Shown here: positions 57,205-64,000 of the stretch, piece by piece | Position numbering within the stretch: position 1 is the first letter of the stretch | Layout of the letters: each line of letters starts with the position of its first letter | Origin: Bufo bufo | Taxonomy: Eukaryota > Chordata > Amphibia > Anura > Bufonidae | Length of the DNA stretch: 64,000 nucleotides | Assembly: GCF_905171765.1 (NCBI RefSeq) | Contig: NC_053391.1 | Coordinates: forward strand, 193,636,559 to 193,700,558 | Reading direction: 5' to 3' | The notes under the pieces: generated by a model | What the model was told of the DNA's origin: nothing | Seen by the model: the letters and a program-made list of their open reading frames with translations, nothing else | Databases searched by the model: none | Position numbers and translations under genes: made by a program

Positions 57205-59265
57205 CCGACCTAAGAAGCATCAAAACACCCTCCATATAGCTCATATCTAATACATGACAAAGTTCAGTTTCTAAAGTCAGTATTACTTCTCAATTTAGGC
57301 ATTGTTGTCCTATGGTGCAACATGTCCATAGCATTCTAGTGCCTGTGCGTTTACTGAGGTATTTTGGTTGGTTTCCTTCGATTATAGAACTAATATTTTT
57401 CTTGTCCCACACGGCTTTTTATTAGCAGGCAAGCAGAAACCATGAGAAGCAGTAATTTCACGCTCAGAAAGCTTTGCCTCTCACATTCTCAACCACTGAA
57501 AACAAACCCTTTTTATCTTCTTCCCTTCCATCTCTCTCTTGTCCGCCTCTCCATTTACCAGAGCAGTATGTATATTTTCATGATAAAACTATTTCATTGA
57601 TTGGCCCTTGAGATACACTCCAAATGAAATAGGGAGGCTTAACTAACAGTTTAAAGAATTATCTTAAAAGTGTCTTCAAAGCCTTCTGTTTAATGGACAA
57701 AATCTTGAAAAAAGACCATGACAAAGATGGAGGAGCACAAAGGGCACGGTTATACCAATTGATGCATTGTACAATGCGCCAGAGCTATTAAACATAAGTG
57801 GAAGCTGAGAGGCTATAGTGCTTTGTATATACATAAGGTTAATTAGGCACTAACTGTAAAACAGGAGGCCTTGCTTGGAAGCAAGCAGAGGTGAGAAAGC
57901 AGAGGCGAGGGACAAAGCTTTTTACCACAGTATAGTGTAAGACATAATGTGGTTCCCTATTATCACTGTCAATCGAACTTTTAGAAATATGACAATACAA
58001 TTACAAAAGGCCATTCAAGTATATTTCATGGTGTAGAAATTTTCAATAAAAGTCATATAGTATCAAAAGATGTGTCCATCCTTACCCTAGCTTGAATTTA
58101 TTTAAAGTCTCCAACTTCTCATAAAACCAGTTCAACAGAATATTGTGACATGCCAGCAAAAGCCTTCTCTGACTGCCATTGACAACAGAACCACTGGGTA
58201 GCAAAAACACATAGGATAGACATCTCGTGACTCAATATCTCAAAATCATGTTTTTAAAATGTTTTTGGTCTTCTCATGCCATACATCTCAGGATATGTAG
58301 AACCAAGAGAAGAGAAAGAAGGACAAAGAAAGACACAATTATAGACTAGATTTGAAGTACTGTGTGGGCAGAGGTGTACAAAGACTGTCCTAACTAACGG
58401 GGACTAAAGTAATACCCTCCAATTTCCGATGGATGAAAACTATTGGACTTCAGTATCTCCTTGGGGCACAAAGAGGGCCTGAGTCCCTCAGCCGCTCAGA
58501 CTTCTGGCTCAGAGTCATTTCCCCATGATTCAGCACATATTTTAACTGTCATAAAATTCTTATCTAACCACAAATATGCCCTCGTAAAACTAACATGTAA
58601 ATTTTACTGTCCAAGATTTTTCGTTCACCCATTGCGAAGTTAAATTAAATATTAAGACATAAAGGTTAGATCTTCTCTTGTTCAGTAAACTGAAAAAAGC
58701 AATACCTTATGGTTCATGATTTTTCCATCTGTTCATTTAGCTGTAGGGATTGCTTGATGGCTTTGTGATAAGGATTTGATGACAGAGCCTGATCAGCATA
58801 CATCACTTCAAAATAAAACCTTTGCACATCTCTATGGAATTCAATAAGTAAATCAAGTATTCACAACTCCGGTAGGTAAAATTTGTTAAAATACATAAAA
58901 CTTGCACTTCAGATTATGGACTTTATTTAGCATAAAGCCAAACAGGCCCATCAGCGTTCCAGAGGATGCTCTGGTGGGCCAGGGTTCTGATATGGGAATG
59001 GGCTCCAAAGATCAAGCAGAAATCCAGTTAAAGTTGATTTGGAGCTAGGGATATTTCACAAATAAATTGATGGTGGACCCTCCTAGTGGTCTCAAGGTAT
59101 CCCAGGCTGACACTTTTTAAACATTACTACTTCTAAGCCATAAGTAGATATAGTATCCCCTGAATCTATTTCTAAGCCAGAAACTTTTGATCTTTTGACT
59201 TGCTTTACATCACACTGCTCATACAAGTTCAAACCTGTCTCCATAATTTTAATTTATAGCTATGG
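57205..59265. other. No gene seen
   Basis: Largely unique. 57400-57720 lacks repeat signatures and has stretches of balanced composition that could be conserved non-coding DNA; this is only a suggestion. The 58443-58643 frame is unsupported. Confidence 0.35.
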
Positions 59266-59270
59266 AATTA

Positions 59271-59699
59271 GGCTACTTTTACACTCGCGTTTCGTTCAGA
59301 TAATACATCCGTTCAGAACAGATCCGTTTGTATTATCTTTAACATAGCCAAGACGGATCCGTCTTGAACACCATTGAAAGTCAATGGAGGACGGATCCAT
59401 TTTCTATTGTGCCAGATTGTGTCATAGAAAACGGATCCATCCCCATTGACTTACATTGTGTGTCAGAACGGATCCGTTTGGCCCAGTTTCGTCAGACGGA
59501 CACCAAAACGCTGCAAGCAGTGTTTTGGTGTCCGCCTCCAAAGTAGAATGGAGACGGAACGGAGGCAAACTGATGCATTCTGAGCGGATCCTTTTCCATT
59601 CAGAATGCATTAGGGCAAAACTGATCCGTTTTGGACCGCTTGTGAGAGCCCTGAATGGCCTCACAAACGGAAAGCCAAAACGCCAGTGTGAAAGTAGCC
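59271..59699. mobile_element. PIF/Harbinger-like MITE, TTA duplication
   Basis: 'ggctacttttacactcgcg' pairs with 'cgccagtgtgaaagtagcc'. TTA is duplicated at 59268-59270 and 59700-59702. The interior repeats 'acggatcc' words and mirrors on both strands. Same family as 33237-33718. Confidence 0.9.
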
Positions 59700-59920
59700 T
59701 TAGAATATCAGTATCAGGTCATAGAAAAGATGCCTTCAACTTAAAAACAAAACATAAAGACAAGCAACTTAGCTGGTTATGAAATCCGGCATCCTGTTCT
59801 GGCAGAGAAACAACCAGCCGGAGTTCACTGTATCCAGCATATCCAGATAATTCTGGGAACAGTCCAACCCCTTTTGACTACAATGAGATCCAATTGGGAT
59901 CCGACTGTTTTCTAGCCTAA

Positions 59921-60245
59921 GGCCTCATGCACACGACCATTCCATTTTTTGCGGTCGGCAAATTGCAGATCCGCAGAACACGGAGGCCCCCTTTTTGCCT
60001 TCCACAATTTGCGGAACAGAACAGGCAGCCCATTATAGAAATGCCTAATCTTGTCTGCAAAACCGACAAGAATAGGACATGTTATATTTTTTTTGCGGGG
60101 CCACGGAACGGAGCAACGGATGTGGACAGCACACGGAGTGCTGTCCGCATCTTTTGCGGCCCCATTGAAGTGAATGGGTCCGCACCCGAGCCGCAAAAAC
60201 TGCGGCTCCGATGCGGACCAGAACAACGGTCGTGTGCATGAGGCC
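59921..60245. mobile_element. PIF/Harbinger-like MITE, TAA duplication
   Basis: 'ggcctcatgcacacgaccat' pairs with 'gtcgtgtgcatgaggcc'. TAA is at 59918-59920 and 60246-60248. The interior holds 'ccgcatcttttgcggcccc' and 'gaagtgaatgggtccgc'. Mirrored frames here are artefacts. Confidence 0.95.
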
Positions 60246-60369
60246 TAAAGCACATGCAGTGTTTTTATCCAGCCGTCAGCCGGCATTTATGCCTGAAGAG
60301 GCTACCGGAACAGGCTGCCGTATTTCCTAACACTAATGTGAACCTAGTGTAAGGGGCACGAAGGATCTT

Positions 60370-61110
60370 AGTTGTGAAGAAATTAAGAATTAATGACATT
60401 GACTTAATCTTGAGAGGAGGCTTCAAAGTGAGGACAGGAATGATTTGTACAAATATAAAAATGGCCCTTACACAAAATGTGGTAAAGCTGATCCACGTAA
60501 AATCCCTTCAAAAGACAAGTTGCACAATCTCAGTCTGGAGACAAAAAAGCTCAATCTCCAGTAGCAAAAATGGTTTTTCTACCATGAGCTGTGACTATTT
60601 TAGGAGCTGGTCACAGCAGGAACAGTTGATGGCTTCAAAATGGGCTTAGACAATTTCTTAGAACAAAATAAGATTAATACTTAGGTACAGATGTTGCAAT
60701 TTCCACCTTTACAAACAGTACTACACAGTTTGAGTATGGTGTCATAGCGTGCCATGTTATTTGTGTAGTGCGCTGTTCTAATGGTAAGGGCTAACGGAAA
60801 GCAGGCTACCCAAATAAAGGAGCGCACAGTTTGTACATCTTTTAATTGTATGGTATTCTTGTTCTGAATGTTGATCCAGTCTCATCTTCACTTGCAATAA
60901 GAAGGGACATTTTTCCTTTTTAATCCAGATTGGCTCATTCCTTATTACTATTACATATTTTTTTTTTACTTTTCTCTGGATAAATAGAGGAAAACATATC
61001 TAAAGCTTACCCAAACCCCTTCCCTTCATCCACATACTTAAACTCAAAATTTCTTGGTTGAACTTGATGGAGATTTTCAACCGAAATAACTATGTACGGA
61101 ATATTGGATA
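60370..61110 (+). pseudogene. LINE 3' end (CR1/L2-like)
   Basis: Plus-strand translation near 60405 gives 'RGGFKVRTGMICTNIKM', and near 60628 'DGFKMGLDNFLEQN', in the style of the C-terminus of CR1/L2-type ORF2. Downstream at about 61050 the phrase 'ttggttgaacttgatggag' with 'ttcaaccgaaataactatgt' resembles the conserved 3' tail of frog LINEs. The 300 bp between may be an unrelated insertion or 3' UTR. Frameshifts are present. Confidence 0.6.
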
Positions 61111-61533
61111 TTACAAGGATGGTCCTTATAATATTTTCTGCATAGATTTTATTCATATAAGAATTTAGCAACTTTTATAAACTTGTTATACTTTAATGCA
61201 GAAAAGTTAGTAACACAAGGGGGTTCTTGTACAGTAAATTGTGTATTATTACCAAGGATTAGTTGTACTGTCCCCAAGGACTTTTCACCCACTTGTGGAA
61301 ATTCACATCACTTTCTATAAGCAGAATAATATATATGCGGCGAACACCTCAAAACAGCTGTAATGAGCAAGCATTGCCATGGAAACAGACATTGTTGCAG
61401 ATCTCCCAAAAATAAAATTTTTAATATGTTGTTACACGGTATACAACAGTGAACTGAGTTGTATTCTGATTGCTACTTTGTATTTGTGAAATTTTATGTT
61501 CATATATTAACTAATAAAATATGGTCAGTTTAA

Positions 61534-62662
61534 GGCCTCATGCACACACCTGTATTTTCATCCGTGTGCAGTCTGCATTTTTTGTGGGCAGCACACTGAC
61601 CCATTCATTTTTATGGGGTCATGCATAAATCAGTTTATTTGCCAATTCGTTTTTCCGTACTGGAAATATTAGAAGGCACGGAGAGAAACCCCATGGATGC
61701 ACTCCATAGTGCTTCCGTGGGGTTTTGTGCCTCTGTTCCACACCACTCCTTCCCGATTGCAGACCTATTCAAGTGAATGGGTCTACATCTGTGATGCGGT
61801 GAGCACACAGCTGGTGCCCTCATATTGCAGACCTGCAGTTTGCGGGCCGCAATGCGGGCATGGCTGGGCAACAGCCATATGCATGAGGCCATATTCTGGT
61901 GCATTTTGTGGACTAGGATATCATCTTCTATCTATGGGAGTGAGAAAAACACAGAATTTACTTGGAAGATACATATTTGTCATGGACGTTCCCGTAACAG
62001 GTGCCAGGAGATCAGTGAGACTGGCATCACGTGGTTTGATCTGACAGGTTCCTTGTGGATCAATTTGTGTCTGTGTTGTTTCTGGTAATGGCCTCACCCC
62101 TTGCCTCAGGTGTTCCTTATGTGGTCATTTAACCTTTTCTATTTATTGTAGCTTCTCCCTTAGTGCTGGGCGGTTTATAGCTTCAGTCTTGTTGTGGATT
62201 GCTGGTATTTGGATCTCAGCAGAGTTCCTGTGCTTCCATAGCCATTTGAAGTTAAGTGTCCTCTTCCCCTTTTGTTTATTGTTTGGGTTTTCTTGTGTAG
62301 CCCTTTTCCTTATCATTTGTGTTTAGGCCTGAGGGAGACTCCTGTTCGTCCTACCTTTTGGAGGAACAGGTTGTCTCTTGTCCTGACATTAGTTCCAGGG
62401 TACTACAGGGTCAGTTAGGACTTTAGGTGACTGTGTATGAACTCACCTACCTCTGGAGTCAGTTCATAATTGAAGTCAGTCAGGACTTTGATTAGGGTTT
62501 CTCTAGGAGGTGACGTGATCCTTTCCCTAGTTTCCAGGCTTTTTCCCTTCACCCCTTTTCCCTCCTACGTTCGGTGTGGGTTTCCCTCCCACACTGAAGC
62601 GTGACATTATCCATATTTTGGTATTGGTTGTTAGCAGACCAAAATGCTGTGTGCACGAGGCC
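61534..62662. mobile_element. Harbinger-like element with nested LTR unit
   Basis: The left end 'ggcctcatgcacacacctg' and right end 'tgtgtgcacgaggcc' are inverted, with TAA at 61531-61533 and 62663-62665. The interior contains the LTR-like unit below. A second 'atgcatgaggcc' at about 61880 shows additional rearrangement. The frames at 61697-62088 are not coding. Confidence 0.65.
61978..62606. mobile_element. Solo-LTR-like unit
   Basis: Begins TGTCATGGACG and ends AAGCGTGACA, with TG...CA ends and a length near 630 bp. The flanks (ATATT and TTATC) do not form a convincing 5-bp duplication. It is rich in 'ttccctccc' and 'cttttccc' and has no frame. Confidence 0.55.
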
Positions 62663-62669
62663 TAACTTG

Positions 62670-63380
62670 TCAGTAGGCTTAACCCTATTAAACCATGCAT
62701 ACTGCCTTTTAGGTTTGATCCTGCTGAATTAAATGATACCTGGCTTGCAAAAATGTATTATGGCATTCCCCCCACAAAAAAACTTTGTTTTTCATGCAAA
62801 TAAGGGCTTGAGTGCACTGAGAGGTGGAGACTAGCACCTCGGTGCGCTGCAGCTCTTCAGTTTTCTATTTCTGGCCATGCTCCTCAATGCACTGAAGGCC
62901 TCATTTGCATAAACAATAAAAGTATTTTTTCTCAAGAATGCAGTAACCTGATTTTCTCAAGACAGGTATAATTTTAATCAGAGGCATAAAAGGGCATATT
63001 CTTAGGACACAACTCTGGGTTCCACATCTATTACTATAAGCCTCATCTCAACCTTATCTCGTATTCCCTTTATCCTGCTGTATCCAGACAGCACAATATA
63101 GCAGGATCTACAGAAAAAGCTGAGCTCACTGTGCTACACTCTTTTCTTAAATCCAATAGAGGTGAATGGGTGTTACTGAAACAATATAGCACAGCTGTTT
63201 CCACAATCCACAAGTTACAGAAGCAGCATAATTCACTGTATGATGTGGTTTTCATCAATAGAATAACTAAGGGCCCACAGGCCGGAGTGCAAAAGTTCTT
63301 CTTGGGCCCCCAGCACAACTTCTCCTCATGCTGTGAGCCTGGTCACAACTGGTTTCCATAAGTATCATTCACCTCAATGA
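62670..63380. other. MITE fragments, no gene
   Basis: 'aaccctattaaaccatgc' at 62681 resembles the family at 56733. 'gctgagctcactgtgctaca' at 63119 is mirrored by 'gtagcacagtgagctcagc' at about 63466, so an inverted repeat of roughly 370 bp spans this and the next feature. No coding sequence. Confidence 0.4.
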
Positions 63381-63386
63381 GAGTAA

Positions 63387-63452
63387 GGCCTCATGTACAC
63401 CGCCGGTGCCCGCATACTGCCACAATACGGCAACGGCCGGGCGCATGAGGCC
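63387..63452. mobile_element. 66-bp minimal Harbinger-like MITE
   Basis: 'ggcctcatgtacaccgccg' and 'ggccgggcgcatgaggcc' are inverted. The flanks are TAA on the left and TTA on the right, so the duplication is inexact. Only about 30 bp separate the termini. It sits inside the larger inverted repeat of 63115-63490. Confidence 0.65.
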
Positions 63453-63494
63453 TTATCGAAACAGAGTAGCACAGTGAGCTCAGCTGTTCCTGTA

Positions 63495-64000
63495 AACACA
63501 ATCACCCAGTTCTGCCTGAATATGGCAGGCTGCAGGACAGGATGAGGTGGGACCGGCTTGGAGGTTCTAGCAATAAGTGCAGGTCTCAGAGATGGGGCTT
63601 GCATCTATTAGACGTTTATGGCATATCCTTTGAATTTGATTATTCCCATTTTAGTTTCAATGTTAAGGCCAAAAAACAAAGTCAGCACATACTAATGTAC
63701 AGGTGTACATAGTCATGGCTGAAAATACAAAATCAAACACAATGCAACAGCACTGTGCAAACAAAAAATATATGAACTAAAGCTATACCCACTATATAAA
63801 TAAACTTGAAATTCTTAGCTAATATATTTTGAACAAAATCATTTGTGCCCATCTACCATGGCAAGGTGACCTATTTTAGACAGAAGTCTATGCTAATTGC
63901 TACCTCTTTTGGTGCCACACAGCCTCCAATAAAGTATTTAAAAGTGGTAGCATTTAGCATAGATTTCATGTTCAGGGGTTAGCAGAACCTGTGAACATAT
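63495..64000. other. No gene seen
   Basis: Unique-looking sequence to the window edge. The minus-strand frame 63374-63604 overlaps the 66-bp MITE and is unsupported. Confidence 0.4.

Overview
This window looks like non-coding DNA, intergenic or deep intronic, from a large vertebrate genome. The repeat content suggests an anuran amphibian: dense miniature inverted-repeat transposons (MITEs), Tc1-like elements, solo-LTR-like units and a LINE 3' end of the CR1/L2 type. The organism call is an inference from repeat style. I could not identify a single intact host protein-coding gene, tRNA gene or CRISPR array. Nearly all open frames are short, lie inside repeats or reverse-complement palindromes, and do not resemble known proteins. 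The exceptions are fragments of transposase and LINE reverse-transcriptase proteins.

Layout. 1-1640: tandem and hAT-type repeat material. 1930-2270: LINE ORF2 3' fragment. 4930-5715: possible LTR remnant. 6341-7283: internally deleted Tc1 element, followed by a TA microsatellite and an LTR-like unit. 8690-9330: decayed Tc1 5' part with a triplicated 67-bp block. 9533-18728: scattered PIF/Harbinger-like (TWA target duplication), TTAA-flanked and hAT-like (8-bp duplication) MITEs in otherwise unique DNA. 19990-21440: G-rich minisatellite joined to a conserved module, with a second copy at 33770-34585. 23476-28062: nested MITE cluster containing a solo-LTR-like unit with a clean 5-bp duplication, a 14-bp-duplicated foldback insert and a six-copy 67-bp minisatellite. 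30022-39143: hAT, Harbinger-like and TTAA foldback elements. 40037-40516: a second 14-bp-duplicated foldback insert. 43379-46362: a 3-kb hAT-like element with a 41-bp minisatellite interrupted by two blocks of antisense 18S rRNA. 51475-52653: decayed DNA transposon. 52701-64000: further MITEs, a near-perfect 450-bp palindrome, a second LINE 3' end and an LTR-like unit inside a Harbinger-like element.

No genes work together here; the biology is that of mobile elements. Most useful are exact target-site duplications, which let several elements be placed in superfamilies from sequence alone. The strongest candidates for something undescribed are the 18S-bearing element at 43379-46362 and the two foldback inserts (26597-27191 and 40037-40516), which share 14-bp duplications, a GAAG...GAAAC apex, an unpaired 3' tail and a T-run. 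Coordinates were counted by hand and may be off by a few bases.
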